DNA from: Rhodococcus opacus B4
Lineage (GTDB): Bacteria; Actinomycetota; Actinomycetes; Mycobacteriales; Mycobacteriaceae
NCBI RefSeq assembly: GCF_000010805.1
Contig: NC_012522.1
Span: 4,526,001 to 4,590,000, forward strand
Direction: 5' to 3'
Length of the DNA stretch: 64,000 nt
A model generated the notes under the pieces. It was not told the origin of the DNA. It was given only the letters and a program-made list of their open reading frames with translations, and did not search any database. This document shows, piece after piece, positions 18,375 to 27,902 of this stretch (position 1 is the first letter of the stretch; every line of letters starts with the position of its first letter). The translations under genes and the position numbers were made by a program.

Positions 18375-19844
18375 ATGCCTGAAACACAGCGCGCGACCAC
18401 CACGAACGCCGGAATTCCCGTCGCCAGCGACAACGAGTCGCTCACCGCCGGGCCTCAGGGTCCCATCCTGCTGCACGACCACTACCTCGTCGAGAAGCTC
18501 GCGCAGTTCAACCGCGAGCGGGTCCCGGAGCGTGTCGTGCACGCCAAGGGCGCCGGCGCATTCGGCGAACTGGTCGTCACCCACGACGTGAGCCGGTACA
18601 CGAAGGCCAAGCTGTTCCAGCCCGGCGCGAAGACCGAATCGCTGGTGCGCTTCTCCACCGTCGCCGGCGAGCAGGGCAGCCCCGACACCTGGCGCGACCC
18701 GCGCGGATTCGCGGTGAAGTTTTACACCGAGGACGGCAACTACGACCTCGTCGGCAACAACACGCCCGTCTTCTTCATCAAGGACCCGATCAAGTTCCCC
18801 GACTTCATCCACTCGCAGAAGCGGCTGCCCGGCTCCGGTCTGCGCGACCACAACATGCAGTGGGACTTCTGGACGCTGCGGCCCGAGTCCGCGCACCAGG
18901 TGACCTGGCTGATGGGTGACCGCGGCATCCCGAAGACGTGGCGGCACATGGACGGTTTCGGCTCGCACACGTACCAGTGGGTCAACGCCGAAGGCGAGCG
19001 GTTCTGGGTGAAGTACCACTTCAAGACCGACCAGGGCATCGAGTTCCTCACCCAGGACGAGGCCGACACCCTCGCGGGCACCGACCCCGACCATCACCGC
19101 GCCGACCTGTACGACACGATCGCCCGCGGTGAGTTCCCGAGCTGGACGCTGAAGGTCCAGGTCATGCCCGTCGACGAGGCCGAGGGCTACCGGTTCAACC
19201 CGTTCGACCTCACCAAGGTGTGGTCGCAGAAGGACTACCCGCTGATCGAGGTCGGCAAGTGGACCCTCAACCGGAACCCCGAGAACTTCTTCGCCCAGAT
19301 CGAGCAGGCGTCGTTCGAACCGTCGAATGTCGTTCCCGGAATCGGCTTCTCGCCCGACAAGATGCTGCTGGGGCGGGTCTTCTCCTACGCGGACGCGCAC
19401 CGGTACCGCATCGGCGCCAACTACGCGCAACTGCCGGTCAACGCCCCGAAGAACCAGGTGAACTCGTACTCGCAGGACGGCGCGATGCGGTACGCCACCA
19501 ATTCACCCGAGACCCCGGTGTACGCGCCGAACTCGTATGGCGGACCGCACGCCGACGCGTCGCTCGCGGGCGACGAAGGTCTCTGGGCGTTCGACGGTGA
19601 GTCCGTGCGCGCCGGCTACGTCGAGCACGCCGAGGACGGCGACTTCACCCAGGCGGGCACCCTCGTCCGCGAGGTCCTGAGCGACGACGAACGCGACCGT
19701 CTGGTGGACAACATCGTCGGTCACGCACTCGGCGGAGTCAGCGAACCGGTTCTGCTGCGGGTGTTCGACTACTGGAAGAGCGTCGACCCCGACCTGGGCA
19801 AGCGAGTGGAAATCGGTGTCCGGGAAGGGCAGGGCCGGAACTGA
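18375..19844 (+). CDS. katA: Monofunctional heme catalase
   Basis: A 489-residue clade 3 size catalase that splits hydrogen peroxide. The distal histidine lies in VVTHDVS, the asparagine in [11 protein letters not shown], and the proximal heme tyrosine in the motif [34 protein letters not shown] is also diagnostic. GGAGG precedes the ATG at 18375. Its position directly after furA indicates peroxide- or iron-responsive co-transcription. A hairpin follows eight bases after the stop. Confidence 0.97.
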   Translation: MPETQRATTTNAGIPVASDNESLTAGPQGPILLHDHYLVEKLAQFNRERVPERVVHAKGAGAFGELVVTHDVSRYTKAKLFQPGAKTESLVRFSTVAGEQGSPDTWRDPRGFAVKFYTEDGNYDLVGNNTPVFFIKDPIKFPDFIHSQKRLPGSGLRDHNMQWDFWTLRPESAHQVTWLMGDRGIPKTWRHMDGFGSHTYQWVNAEGERFWVKYHFKTDQGIEFLTQDEADTLAGTDPDHHRADLYDTIARGEFPSWTLKVQVMPVDEAEGYRFNPFDLTKVWSQKDYPLIEVGKWTLNRNPENFFAQIEQASFEPSNVVPGIGFSPDKMLLGRVFSYADAHRYRIGANYAQLPVNAPKNQVNSYSQDGAMRYATNSPETPVYAPNSYGGPHADASLAGDEGLWAFDGESVRAGYVEHAEDGDFTQAGTLVREVLSDDERDRLVDNIVGHALGGVSEPVLLRVFDYWKSVDPDLGKRVEIGVREGQGRN

Positions 19845-19851
19845 TGTCAGT

Positions 19852-19880
19852 GGTGGGGCAGGCTCAGAGCAGGCCCCACC
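19852..19880. terminator. Hairpin after katA
   Basis: GGTGGGGC (19852-19859) and GCCCCACC (19873-19880) form an 8-bp GC stem with a 13-base loop. There is no T-tract on the plus strand. The right arm also encodes the WWG residues of the small ORF on the other strand. Confidence 0.5.
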
Positions 19881-19923
19881 AATAGATCAGCACGGCGAGA
19901 ACGAACACGATCACAGTTTCCAT
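19864..19923 (-). CDS. Possible 19-residue single-span membrane peptide
   Basis: A short ORF encodes METVIVFVLAVLIYWWGLL, almost one complete transmembrane helix with two tryptophans near the C-terminal end. GGGAGGG, a strong Shine-Dalgarno, lies six bases before the ATG, which is why I report it. It is opposite in direction to katA and ends inside the katA hairpin. In size and character it recalls tiny membrane subunits such as KdpF, but no kdp genes are near and no homology is claimed. Confidence 0.45.
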   Translation of the reverse strand: METVIVFVLAVLIYWWGLL

Positions 19924-19942
19924 ATTCGACCCTCCCTTCGCC

Positions 19943-19958
19943 CGATCGCATGCGATCG
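19943..19958. promoter_or_regulatory. 16-bp perfect palindrome upstream of the small membrane ORF
   Basis: CGATCGCATGCGATCG is fully self-complementary and begins 20 bases upstream of the small ORF's ATG. It could be an operator or an mRNA hairpin near its 5' end. Nothing else in the window resembles it. Confidence 0.4.
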
Positions 19959-19992
19959 CACAGTTCCATCATCCACCATGCGCTCCGCACCC

Positions 19993-20032
19993 GTGAGTAC
20001 TTCTTAACCGCCGGCGGTTAACAAGTACTCAC
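19993..20032. repeat. GTGAGT palindrome E5 (subtype C)
   Basis: Twenty-base arms (19993-20012 and 20013-20032) abut with no loop and differ at a single position. The core GTGAGTACTTCTTAACCG matches the subtype of E4. It is the only copy not immediately after a long gene's stop, being about 150 bases beyond katA. Confidence 0.85.
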
Positions 20033-20136
20033 AGGTGTGTGACGGGTGTGTCGGATGTTGTTGCTAGGTTGGGCGGTGTCAGGACACCGGCTCGGATGAC
20101 CGTGTCCCGAGTCGGGGTCGAAAGGTGCTGTCTTCC

Positions 20137-20940
20137 ATGGTGATGGGTCCCACCCATGCAATGTCCGGTGCGGCCGTCGGTCTGGCGGTCGCAGATCTGC
20201 TGCCGCTCGACTGGGGCGGGCCCACGTCCACCGCCGAGACCTTCACGTTCGCGGCGGTGTGCGCCGGGGCGGCGCTGCTCCCGGACCTCGACACGAGCCA
20301 GTCCACGGTGTCGCGTTCGTTCGGTCCGGTCAGCAGTGTCGTCGCGAAGGGCGTCGACGCGGTGTCGCTGGGCTTCTACACGATCACCAAGGGCAAACGC
20401 GACGGCAAGCGGCGCGGCGGGCACCGCACGCTCACCCACACCGCCCTGTTCGCGGCGGGTATCGGGGCCGGGGTGTCCGCGCTGGTCGTCCAGTTCGGCA
20501 AGCCCGCCATCATCGCGACGTTGTTCGTCTGCCTCGGTCTGGCCCTGCGCGGGCTGGCCGGTGAGCTGGCCAAAGAAAAAGGCTGGCTGGCGGTTTCGGC
20601 GGTCGCCGCGGTGCTGTCCGCGCTCACCTGGCAGTCGTATCCCACCGAGGCCGGTTCGACCGGGCTCGGCGTCGCCGTGGCCCTCGGCTGCGCCACCCAC
20701 TGCCTCGGGGACGCCATCACCAAGGAAGGCGTCCCCTTCCTCGCGCCGTTCCTCACGCTCGGCAAGGAACGGTGGTGGGAGTTCCGGCTCCCGGCATTCA
20801 TGTCCATCCGGGCGGGCGGGCCCTTCGAGAAGGTCGTGCTCGGGCCCGCCCTGACGGTGGCCGTCGGGCTCATGGTCATCTGGGCCATCGACGGTGCGCC
20901 GCAGGCAATCTACGACGCGTTCACGCCCGTGCCGAAGTGA
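20137..20940 (+). CDS. YdjM-like membrane-bound metal-dependent hydrolase
   Basis: A 267-residue integral membrane protein. It starts MVMGPTHAMSGAAVGL, contains LLPDLDTSQSTVSR and GGHRTLTHTALFA, then HCLGDAITKEGVPFLAPF; the histidines and aspartates of GPTH, LPDLD, HRxxTH and HxxxD are the conserved metal-site pattern of the YdjM family. Four to five hydrophobic segments follow. The substrate is unknown. ATG at 20137 begins at the conserved region, with AAAGG about ten bases upstream. It converges on the binding-protein gene with one base between stops. Confidence 0.85.
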   Translation: MVMGPTHAMSGAAVGLAVADLLPLDWGGPTSTAETFTFAAVCAGAALLPDLDTSQSTVSRSFGPVSSVVAKGVDAVSLGFYTITKGKRDGKRRGGHRTLTHTALFAAGIGAGVSALVVQFGKPAIIATLFVCLGLALRGLAGELAKEKGWLAVSAVAAVLSALTWQSYPTEAGSTGLGVAVALGCATHCLGDAITKEGVPFLAPFLTLGKERWWEFRLPAFMSIRAGGPFEKVVLGPALTVAVGLMVIWAIDGAPQAIYDAFTPVPK

Positions 20941-20941
20941 C

Positions 20942-21949
20942 TCAGGCGGCGAGCATCTTCTCGAGGTCGTCGAGGACGAGCATCGCCCCGGTCGGTCCGA
21001 GCGCGAGGAACCAGGTCTCGTCGCTGACGTGCACGGACTTGCCGTCCTTCACCGCCTGCATCTGATTCCACAGCGGGCCGCCGACCACGGTCGACTCGTC
21101 CGTGGTCTCGGGCGCGCCGTAGCTGGAGTAGAAGATCCGGTCGGCATCCGCCTCGCCGATCGTCTCCTGGCTCACCTCGACGGCGAGTTCGTCGACGTTC
21201 TGCACCGCCGGGCGCGGGAGCCCGACGTCCTGCAGGATGACGCCGATGAACGACAGGTTGCCGTACAGGCGGATCTTGCCGGACATGAACCGGACCAGCG
21301 AGATCGTCGGCTCGCCGGTGATGGACTCCCGGACCTCGCCCGCGCGGGTCTGGTAGGCGTTGAGCACGTCCTCCGCCTTGGTCTCCTCGCCGAGGGCGTC
21401 CGCGACGAGCAGGAAGTTCTCCTTCCACGGGAAACCGGGGCGGATGCCGAACACGGTCGGTGCGATCGACGACAGCTGCGGGTACAGCTTGTCGGCGCGC
21501 AGCTTGCTGCCCAGGATCAGGTCGGGCTGCAGCGCGGAGATCGCCTCGAGGTTCAGGTTGTTGGTGGTCCCGACGTCCGGCACTCCGGTGAGCTTGTCGG
21601 CCAGGTAGGACGGCTGACCGGCGGCGCTCTCCGGGCTGGCCAGTCCGACGGGCGTGATTCCGAGGGACAGCACGTCGTCGAGTTCACCGCCGTCGAGGAC
21701 GATCACGCGTTCGGGCTTCTTCTCGATGACCGTCTCCCCGAGCGCGTGGGTGATGGTCCGGGGGAAGACGCCCGGTTCGGCGTCGGTGCCGAGCTTGGCG
21801 GTCTCGGCGTCCGCCGTGGCGAACAGGCGGCCGCCGGTGGCGACGTCGGTGTTGCCGGCGGTCGAACCGGTGTCGGTGGTGCCGCAGGCGGCGAGAAAAA
21901 CGCTGGCCAGGGCGACCAGCCCGGCGCGTACGTAGAGCCTCGATGACAT
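20942..21949 (-). CDS. Siderophore/iron ABC transporter substrate-binding lipoprotein
   Basis: A 335-residue FepB/FecB-type periplasmic binding protein anchored by lipid at Cys22 (ASVFLAAC). PERVIVLDGGELDDVLSLG and LEAISALQPDLILGS are the standard pattern of this class. No permease or ATPase genes are nearby, so it must work with components encoded elsewhere. An IdeR-type iron box overlaps its start codon, indicating repression when iron is sufficient. Confidence 0.92.
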   Translation of the reverse strand: MSSRLYVRAGLVALASVFLAACGTTDTGSTAGNTDVATGGRLFATADAETAKLGTDAEPGVFPRTITHALGETVIEKKPERVIVLDGGELDDVLSLGITPVGLASPESAAGQPSYLADKLTGVPDVGTTNNLNLEAISALQPDLILGSKLRADKLYPQLSSIAPTVFGIRPGFPWKENFLLVADALGEETKAEDVLNAYQTRAGEVRESITGEPTISLVRFMSGKIRLYGNLSFIGVILQDVGLPRPAVQNVDELAVEVSQETIGEADADRIFYSSYGAPETTDESTVVGGPLWNQMQAVKDGKSVHVSDETWFLALGPTGAMLVLDDLEKMLAA

Positions 21950-21967
21950 GAGGTGAGGCTAGCCTGA
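21949..21967 (-). promoter_or_regulatory. IdeR/DtxR-type iron box
   Basis: TGAGGTGAGGCTAGCCTGA matches the 19-base consensus TTAGGTTAGGCTAACCTAA at 15 positions. It touches the first base of the start codon of the binding-protein gene, so repressor binding would block transcription start and the ribosome site region. The transcript must be leaderless or start close by. Confidence 0.8.
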
Positions 21968-22020
21968 GGTCGCGCATCCGTGGTCGCGGGGTCCGGCTCC
22001 GGACACGCCCCCACCACGCA

Positions 22021-22058
22021 GAAGAGGCCTCGACCGGCGAACCGGTCGAGGCCTCTTC
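22021..22058 (-). terminator. Terminator of tRNA-Pro
   Basis: A perfect 17-bp stem (22021-22037 with 22042-22058) with a tetraloop, UUCG on the minus-strand transcript. It begins 16 bases after the 3' end of the tRNA. No long T-tract follows, as is usual in these GC-rich genomes. Confidence 0.8.
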
Positions 22059-22074
22059 TCGGTGTCTCACACTG

Positions 22075-22148
<74 letters not shown>

Positions 22149-22202
22149 TGTTGAACCTCGGCTAGCTTACATTACCCAGCCAGTCACCATTAAATCCCCT
22201 GG

Positions 22203-23174
22203 TCAGTTACGTAAAACGGTGCTCTCCGACGACTCGGCGCGCGCCCGCGCGGTGTCGGCGTCCGCGTCGCCACGCTGAGCCGGGACCAACGTCAGGAGTG
22301 TCGCCTCGGGTCGGCAGCAGAAGCGGGCCGGTGCCCACGGCGACGTCCCGATCCCCGCCGACACGTGCAGTTGGGTGTGCGCCCCCCACTTGGACGGCCC
22401 CTTAACCCGCGAGCGGTCGATGTCGCAGTTGGTGACGAGCGCGCCGTAGAACGGCAGGCACAGCTGACCGCCGTGCGTGTGGCCGGCCAGCACGAGGTCG
22501 TACCCGTCGTCCGCGAACCGATCGAGAACCCGCGGCTCGGGCGAGTGGGTGATGCCCAGTCGCAGATCGGCCAGCGGGTTGGGCGGACCGGCGATGGTGT
22601 CGTACCGGTCGCGCTGGAGGTGGGGGTCGTCGACGCCGGCCGACGCGATCCGGACCCCCGACACCTCGAGGTCGCGGCGCACGTGCGTGACGTCGAACCA
22701 GCCGCGTTCGGTGAACGCGGCCCGCAGGTCGCCCCACGGCAGCGGCTCGCCGAGGATGCGCTTGCGATCCTTTTTGAAGTACTCGAACGGGTTCTTCGGC
22801 TTCGGCGCGAAGTAGTCGTTGCTGCCGAACACGAACAGTCCGGGGCGGGCGAGCAGATTCCCCAGCGCCTGGACCACGGCGGGCACCGCCCGCTGGTGCG
22901 ACAGGTTGTCGCCGGTGTTCACGACGAGGTCGGGGTCGAGGTTGTCGAGTTCCCGCAGCCAGTTCTGTTTCAGCCGCTGTCCGGGCATCATGTGCAGGTC
23001 GCTGATGTGCAGCACGCGGAGCGTCGACGACCCGGGTTCGAGCACCGGCATCGTGACCTCACGAAGCGCGAACGCATTGCGCTCGATGAGCGAGGCGTAG
23101 CCGATGCCCAGGGCGGCGGCACCCGCCGTACCCAGGGCGGCGCGGGTCAGGTTGGTGCGGAACTCGTCAGACAC
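22203..23174 (-). CDS. Membrane-anchored metallophosphoesterase
   Basis: A 323-residue calcineurin-like phosphoesterase. One hydrophobic segment ([15 protein letters not shown]) near the N-terminus acts as anchor. Metal motifs follow in order: HISDLHMM (D-x-H), VVNTGDNL (GD), FGSNDYF (the GNxD/H position) and LAGHTHGGQ (GHxH). M. tuberculosis Rv3683 occupies the same place next to ponA2. GTG at 23174 was chosen over longer forms because the region upstream lies over the promoter of the divergent YqeY gene. The substrate is not known. Confidence 0.88.
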   Translation of the reverse strand: MSDEFRTNLTRAALGTAGAAALGIGYASLIERNAFALREVTMPVLEPGSSTLRVLHISDLHMMPGQRLKQNWLRELDNLDPDLVVNTGDNLSHQRAVPAVVQALGNLLARPGLFVFGSNDYFAPKPKNPFEYFKKDRKRILGEPLPWGDLRAAFTERGWFDVTHVRRDLEVSGVRIASAGVDDPHLQRDRYDTIAGPPNPLADLRLGITHSPEPRVLDRFADDGYDLVLAGHTHGGQLCLPFYGALVTNCDIDRSRVKGPSKWGAHTQLHVSAGIGTSPWAPARFCCRPEATLLTLVPAQRGDADADTARARAESSESTVLRN

Positions 23175-23241
23175 TCTTCCAGGATACTGATGAGCGCAAT
23201 CGAGATGCAGTGCACGAATCGGGGCGCGTAGCGTTTCGCCC

Positions 23242-23709
23242 ATGCCAGATTCACTGAAAGCAAGACTGCGCTCCGACATGACGGCCGCCATGAAGGCCAA
23301 GGATTCGCTGCGCACCGCCACGATCCGCATGCTGATGGCCGCCGTGCAGACCGAAGAGGTCTCCGGCAAGGAAGCCCGCGAACTCACCGACGACGAGGTG
23401 CTGAAGGTCCTCGCGAAGGAGTCGAAGAAGCGCGGCGAATCGGCCGAGATCTACACCGAGAACGGTCGCGGCGAGCTGGCAGCGCAGGAGCGGGCCGAGG
23501 CGCAGATCATCGACGAGTACCTCCCGACGCCGCTGACCGACGCCGAACTCGTCGACGTGGTGGACACCGCCATCGCCCAGGTGGCGGAGGAGATCGGTGA
23601 GCGTCCCGGCATGCGTCAGATGGGTCAGGTCATGAAGGCCGCCGGCGCACTCGCCGGCGGCAAGGCGGACGGTTCGCGGCTCTCGCACGCCGTGAAGTCC
23701 CGCCTCTGA
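23242..23709 (+). CDS. GatB/YqeY domain protein
   Basis: A 155-residue protein. LKARLRSDMTAAMKAKDSLR at the start and GMRQMGQVMKAAGALAGGKADGSRLSHAVK at the end are characteristic of the YqeY family, whose C-terminal domain is shared with the GatB subunit of the amidotransferase that corrects Glu-tRNA(Gln). Free-standing YqeY proteins have no proven function. It is divergent from the phosphoesterase gene. Confidence 0.9.
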   Translation: MPDSLKARLRSDMTAAMKAKDSLRTATIRMLMAAVQTEEVSGKEARELTDDEVLKVLAKESKKRGESAEIYTENGRGELAAQERAEAQIIDEYLPTPLTDAELVDVVDTAIAQVAEEIGERPGMRQMGQVMKAAGALAGGKADGSRLSHAVKSRL

Positions 23710-23715
23710 CCCCCA

Positions 23716-23763
23716 GCAGGTGAGTGGGAAAGCGTGCGCCCGCACACTTTCCCACTCACCTGC
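23716..23763. repeat. GTGAGT palindrome E6 (subtype A)
   Basis: Twenty-three-base arms (23716-23738 and 23741-23763) differ at one position and are separated by CC. The core GTGAGTGGGAAAGCGTG is related to E2 and E3. It lies between the convergent yqeY and ponA2 genes, starting seven bases after the yqeY stop and ending four bases before that of ponA2. Confidence 0.85.
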
Positions 23764-23766
23764 GGG

Positions 23767-26130
23767 TTACCGGGGTATGGGCGGCAGCTGGATCGGCGGC
23801 AGGCCGGGCAGCTGGATGGGCGGAACGGGGATCCCCTGAGCCGGGGCCTGCGGGGGAGCGGCCTTCACCGATCCGTCGCTGACGTAGATCGTGATCGTCG
23901 ACCCCGGAATCGCCGAACCGGACGGCGCCGAGCTCGTGACCGTCCCCTTGGCGGCCTGCGACGCGGTGGTGATCGCGTTCACGGTGAATCCGGCGCCCTG
24001 CAGACGCGACGTCGCGGCCGATTGGCTCAGTCCGGTGACGTCCGGGACCTGACCGTTCTGCGAACCCCGCGCGTACTTCTGGTCGATCGGCGGCAGTGTC
24101 GTCGGCCCGAAGTTGCCGGCGACGGGGTTCATCGCGGCGAACCACGTCTGGGCGGGCTCGTTACCGCCGTAGAGATTTCCGTCACCACAGGGCCGCAGCG
24201 GGCCCGAGCAGATCTCACCGGGTGTCGGCGAGTCGCCGAACACGTAGACGGCGGCGGCGAAGTTGTTGGTGAACCCGAGGAAGCCCGAGGACATGTGGGA
24301 CTCGGTGGTTCCGGTCTTGCCTGCCATGGGGAGCGTCCAGCCGACGCTGCCCGCGGCCCCGGCGGACGTGCCGCCGGGCTTGTCGTCCTTGCTCATGGCA
24401 TTGGTGAGCGTGTCCGCGAGCCCGGGTTCGACCACCTGCTCGCAGGCCTGCTGCGTGACCGAGACGGGCTTGCCCTCACGGTCGAAGACCGAATCGATGG
24501 GGGTGGGCGGGCACCACTTGCCGTGTGACGCGAGCGTTGCCGCGACATTCGACAGTTCCAGCGGGTTGACCCAGGTCGGCCCGAGGGTGAACGACCCGAG
24601 GTTCTGATCCTTCTGGAAGTCCGCCATGCTGCGGTCGTCGAATCCGGACGTGCCGGGGTCGGCGTACGAGCGCAGCCCCAGCCGAACCGCCATGTCGACG
24701 GTGGGGGCGACGCCGGTGGCCTGGATGAGCTTGACGAACGCCGTGTTCGGCGACTGTGCGAGCGCGTCCGTCACCGACAGCGACGCCGGGTACTTGCCCG
24801 CGTTCTCGACGCAGTACGTCGATGCCGGGCATCCGCGGGCACCACCGCTACCCATGCCCTTCGCCTCGAACCGTCCGGGGACGTCCAGGACGGCGTTGGT
24901 GCCGAGGCCCTTCTCCATGGCGGCGGCCGTCGTGAAGATCTTGAAGATCGACCCGGCCCCGTGACCGGCCAGCGAGTACGGCTGCGCCTGCACGGTTTCG
25001 TTGGCGTTCGCGTCGAGTCCGTAGGTGCGGCTACTGCCCATCGCGAGGATGCGGTGTGAATCCTGTCCGGGCTGGACCACGTTCATGACGTTCGCGATGC
25101 CGTCGAGTCCGGGGCTGGCCTTCGCACTGAGCGCCGCCTTGGTGGACGCCTGCACCGCGGGGTCGAGCGTCGTCTTGATCAGGTAACCGCCCTTGTCGAT
25201 CTGCTCCCGGCTGATGCCGGCGTTCGCCAGGTACTGCAGGGCGTAGTCGCAGAAGAAGCCGCGGTCGCCGGCGGCGATGCACCCGCGCGGGAGCCGGTTG
25301 GGCTCGGGCAGCACGCCGAGGGGTGTCTCCTTGAGCTCCCGCAGTTCGGCCGCGCGCTCGGGGATGTTCGAGATCATCGTGTCGAGAACCACGTTGCGGC
25401 GTTCGAGGACGCCCTCGGGGTTCGTGTACGGGTTCAGTGCGGAACTGGACTGCACCATGCCCGCGAGCATCGCGGACTGCTGGGTGTTCAGTTCGGACGC
25501 GTCGATGCCGAAGTACGTCTGCGCGGCGTCCTGGATGCCGAACGAGGCGTTGCCGAACGGAACCAGGTTGAGGTAGCGGGTGAGGATCTCGTCCTTGGTG
25601 AGTTCCTTGTCGAGCGTCAACGCCATCCGGATCTCACGGATCTTGCGGGCGGGCGTCGTCTCGATCGCGGCCCGGCGTTCGGCGTCGGTCTTGGCGACGA
25701 CGAGCAGCTGGTAGTTCTTCACGTACTGCTGGTCGAGTGTCGACGCGCCCTGCTGCACCTCACCGCTCGTGGTGTTGGTCAGGAAGGCGCGCATGGTGCC
25801 CTGCCAGTCGACGCCCTTGTGCTCCGGGAATCGTCGGTCCTCGACGGAGACGATGGCGAGTTTCATCTCGTTGGAGATCTTGTCGCTGGGGACTTCGAAG
25901 CGGCGCTGGTCGTACAGCCACGCGATGGGATTGCCCGCGGAGTCGACCATCGTCGAGACCGCGGGAACCGTTCCTTCGACGAGTTCGGCGGAGACGTTGT
26001 CGACGGTGTCAGCCGCCCGGTTGGAGGCGTAACCGAACCCTCCGGCGAGCGGAAACATCACGCCGGCGAGGAGCACTCCTGCCAAGGCGGAGGATCCTGC
26101 GAGCTTCCCCACTGTTTTTGCAATCGACAC
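23767..26130 (-). CDS. ponA2: Bifunctional class A penicillin-binding protein (PonA2-like)
   Basis: A 787-residue peptidoglycan synthase. A membrane anchor occupies residues 10-35. The glycosyltransferase domain follows (AIVSVEDRRFPEHKGVD, QGASTLDQQYVKN, DEILTRYLNLVPFG), then the transpeptidase with SIFK, SPN and KTGTTES motifs, then a PASTA domain (VPDVTGLSQSAATSRLQGAGF) and a proline-rich end. Synteny with whiB4 matches M. tuberculosis ponA2 (Rv3682). Start is GTG at 26130. It acts at the outer face of the membrane in cell-wall growth. Confidence 0.95.
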   Translation of the reverse strand: MSIAKTVGKLAGSSALAGVLLAGVMFPLAGGFGYASNRAADTVDNVSAELVEGTVPAVSTMVDSAGNPIAWLYDQRRFEVPSDKISNEMKLAIVSVEDRRFPEHKGVDWQGTMRAFLTNTTSGEVQQGASTLDQQYVKNYQLLVVAKTDAERRAAIETTPARKIREIRMALTLDKELTKDEILTRYLNLVPFGNASFGIQDAAQTYFGIDASELNTQQSAMLAGMVQSSSALNPYTNPEGVLERRNVVLDTMISNIPERAAELRELKETPLGVLPEPNRLPRGCIAAGDRGFFCDYALQYLANAGISREQIDKGGYLIKTTLDPAVQASTKAALSAKASPGLDGIANVMNVVQPGQDSHRILAMGSSRTYGLDANANETVQAQPYSLAGHGAGSIFKIFTTAAAMEKGLGTNAVLDVPGRFEAKGMGSGGARGCPASTYCVENAGKYPASLSVTDALAQSPNTAFVKLIQATGVAPTVDMAVRLGLRSYADPGTSGFDDRSMADFQKDQNLGSFTLGPTWVNPLELSNVAATLASHGKWCPPTPIDSVFDREGKPVSVTQQACEQVVEPGLADTLTNAMSKDDKPGGTSAGAAGSVGWTLPMAGKTGTTESHMSSGFLGFTNNFAAAVYVFGDSPTPGEICSGPLRPCGDGNLYGGNEPAQTWFAAMNPVAGNFGPTTLPPIDQKYARGSQNGQVPDVTGLSQSAATSRLQGAGFTVNAITTASQAAKGTVTSSAPSGSAIPGSTITIYVSDGSVKAAPPQAPAQGIPVPPIQLPGLPPIQLPPIPR

Positions 26131-26371
26131 GATCTACAGACTACGTGGGGTCTGAGGGTGCGCTGGTTGGGCGCAGATTTCGGCCGGGAAAAAGCCCTGA
26201 GCACGGGGTATGGACGGGCGTACCAAAAAAGCGTGTTCTTCGTCTTGCGCGTGGCGGTTTCTTTACCTAAATTGTTGGAACAGTGTGATGGAGATAACAC
26301 CCCATCGCTTATGTGGTGCAGCCTCGGCGTGCTACGCGCTGGGTTTGCGCAGACTCGAAGAGGGGAAACGA

Positions 26372-26695
26372 ATGCACATGACCACCCCAACCAGCCGTCT
26401 GGACGTCGAGCAAGCAGAAGCGCGAATCGCCTGGGTCACCCAGGCCCGTTGCCGGGAAGTCGATCCCGATCAACTCTTTGTACGCGGCGCAGCACAGCGC
26501 AAGGCCGCAACCATTTGCCGGCATTGCCCGGTATTGATGCAGTGCGGGGCCGATGCACTCGACAATCGTGTCGAGTTCGGCGTGTGGGGTGGCATGACGG
26601 AACGTCAGCGCCGGGCGTTGCTCAAGCAGCACCCCGAGGTGGAATCATGGTCCGATTTCTTCGAAGCTCAGCGGCAGCACCAGTCCGCTGTCTGA
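26372..26695 (+). CDS. whiB4: WhiB-family iron-sulfur regulator (WhiB4-like)
   Basis: A 107-residue protein with four cluster cysteines: one in QARCRE, the pair in CRHC, and one in MQCGAD. The GVWGG turn and the basic end (MTERQRRALL) follow. Such proteins hold a [4Fe-4S] cluster sensitive to oxygen and nitric oxide. The location beside ponA2 and the two ArsA-like ATPases matches whiB4 (Rv3681c). ATG at 26372 is preceded by GAGGGGA; a second ATG lies two codons later. Confidence 0.93.
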   Translation: MHMTTPTSRLDVEQAEARIAWVTQARCREVDPDQLFVRGAAQRKAATICRHCPVLMQCGADALDNRVEFGVWGGMTERQRRALLKQHPEVESWSDFFEAQRQHQSAV

Positions 26696-26762
26696 GAATC
26701 GGGATCGGATTCGCAGTCAGGCAGGACACAGGCGGGTGACCGGTTCTCCGGTAGCGAGCTGA

Positions 26763-27902
26763 TCAGCTCGTCCGGGTGAGCTGGTCGCCTACCGCTCTCA
26801 AGGCCTCGAGGTCCGACACCTCGAACGGCAGCGAGGGCACGCCGACGATCGGCACCCGAGGGTGGGCGGCCGTGAACCGGCTCAGCAGTTGGACCTCACG
26901 CTTGGCGATCACCGCGCGATGGGCGTGGATTCGCAGCACGGCGGCGGTGAGGGGGTCTTGGTCCCCGAGTTGGTCGGCGGCAGTGGCCGCGTGATCGGCC
27001 GGCAGGGAACTGAGAGTGGGGTGCGTCCGATTCAGGACGAGGCCCGCGAGCGGCATCTCGTCGCCTGCGAGCCGGTCGACGAAGAATGCCGCCTCGCGCA
27101 GCGCATCCGGTTCCGCCGCGGCGATCACCAGAAACTTCGTGCCCGGCTGCCGGAGTAGTTCGTAAGTGCGCGTTGCCCTTTCCCGGAAGCCGCCGAACAT
27201 CGAGTCCAGCGACTGCACGAAACTCGAGGCGTCCGACAGCATCTGGCTGCCGACGATGGTGGACACGCCGCGCAGCGCCAGGCCCATCGCGCCGGTGACG
27301 AGCCGGGTGAGGCCGCGGCCGGGCGCGGTGAGCAACCGGATCATGCGGCCGTCGAGGAAGGCGCCCAGACGCTGGGGTGCGTCGAGGAAGTCCAGGGCGT
27401 TGCGCGACGGTGGCGTGTCGACGACCACCAGATCCCATTCGTCGCTGGAGGCGAGTTGCCCCAGCTTCTCCATCGCCATGTACTCCTGCGTGCCGGAGAA
27501 CGAGCTCGCGACGGTCTGATAGAAGGGGTTCGCGAGAATCTGCTCCGCCTTCTCCGGCGTGGAGTGCTCGATCACCATCTCGTCGAACGTGCGGCGCATG
27601 TTGAGCATCATGGCGTGCAGTTCGCCCGTCGCATCCGGTCCGAGCTGCACGGGCTGCGGCGTGTTGTCGAGTTCCGCCACCCCGAGAGCCTGCGCGAGCC
27701 GGCGTGCCGGGTCGATGGTCAGCACGACCACCTTGCGTCCCTGCTCCGCCGCGCGCAGTGCCAGCGACGCCGCCGTGGTGGTCTTGCCGACGCCACCGGC
27801 GCCGCAGCAGACGACGATCCGCGTGGCCCTGTTCTCCAGAATCCCCGCGACGTCGAGTGCGGAGGCGGTGCGGCGACGCTCGTGTTCAGCTGTCTGGGTC
27901 AT
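26763..27902 (-). CDS. ArsA/Get3-type ATPase, second of a pair (Rv3680-like)
   Basis: A 379-residue P-loop ATPase. The Walker A is GAGGVGKTT (Lys40) but the signature lysine of the deviant KGGxGK motif is replaced by alanine. [17 protein letters not shown] is the switch region and [16 protein letters not shown] the A-motif. M. tuberculosis Rv3680 is the positional match; the pair has been linked to tolerance of toxic metabolites, but the transported or bound cargo is unclear. It overlaps the upstream ATPase gene by four bases (ATGA). Confidence 0.9.
   Translation of the reverse strand: MTQTAEHERRRTASALDVAGILENRATRIVVCCGAGGVGKTTTAASLALRAAEQGRKVVVLTIDPARRLAQALGVAELDNTPQPVQLGPDATGELHAMMLNMRRTFDEMVIEHSTPEKAEQILANPFYQTVASSFSGTQEYMAMEKLGQLASSDEWDLVVVDTPPSRNALDFLDAPQRLGAFLDGRMIRLLTAPGRGLTRLVTGAMGLALRGVSTIVGSQMLSDASSFVQSLDSMFGGFRERATRTYELLRQPGTKFLVIAAAEPDALREAAFFVDRLAGDEMPLAGLVLNRTHPTLSSLPADHAATAADQLGDQDPLTAAVLRIHAHRAVIAKREVQLLSRFTAAHPRVPIVGVPSLPFEVSDLEALRAVGDQLTRTS

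Noticed and set aside
19864-19923. Identification of the 19-residue ORF as KdpF
   Set aside because: No kdpABC genes are near, and it is shorter than KdpF; only the general character is similar.
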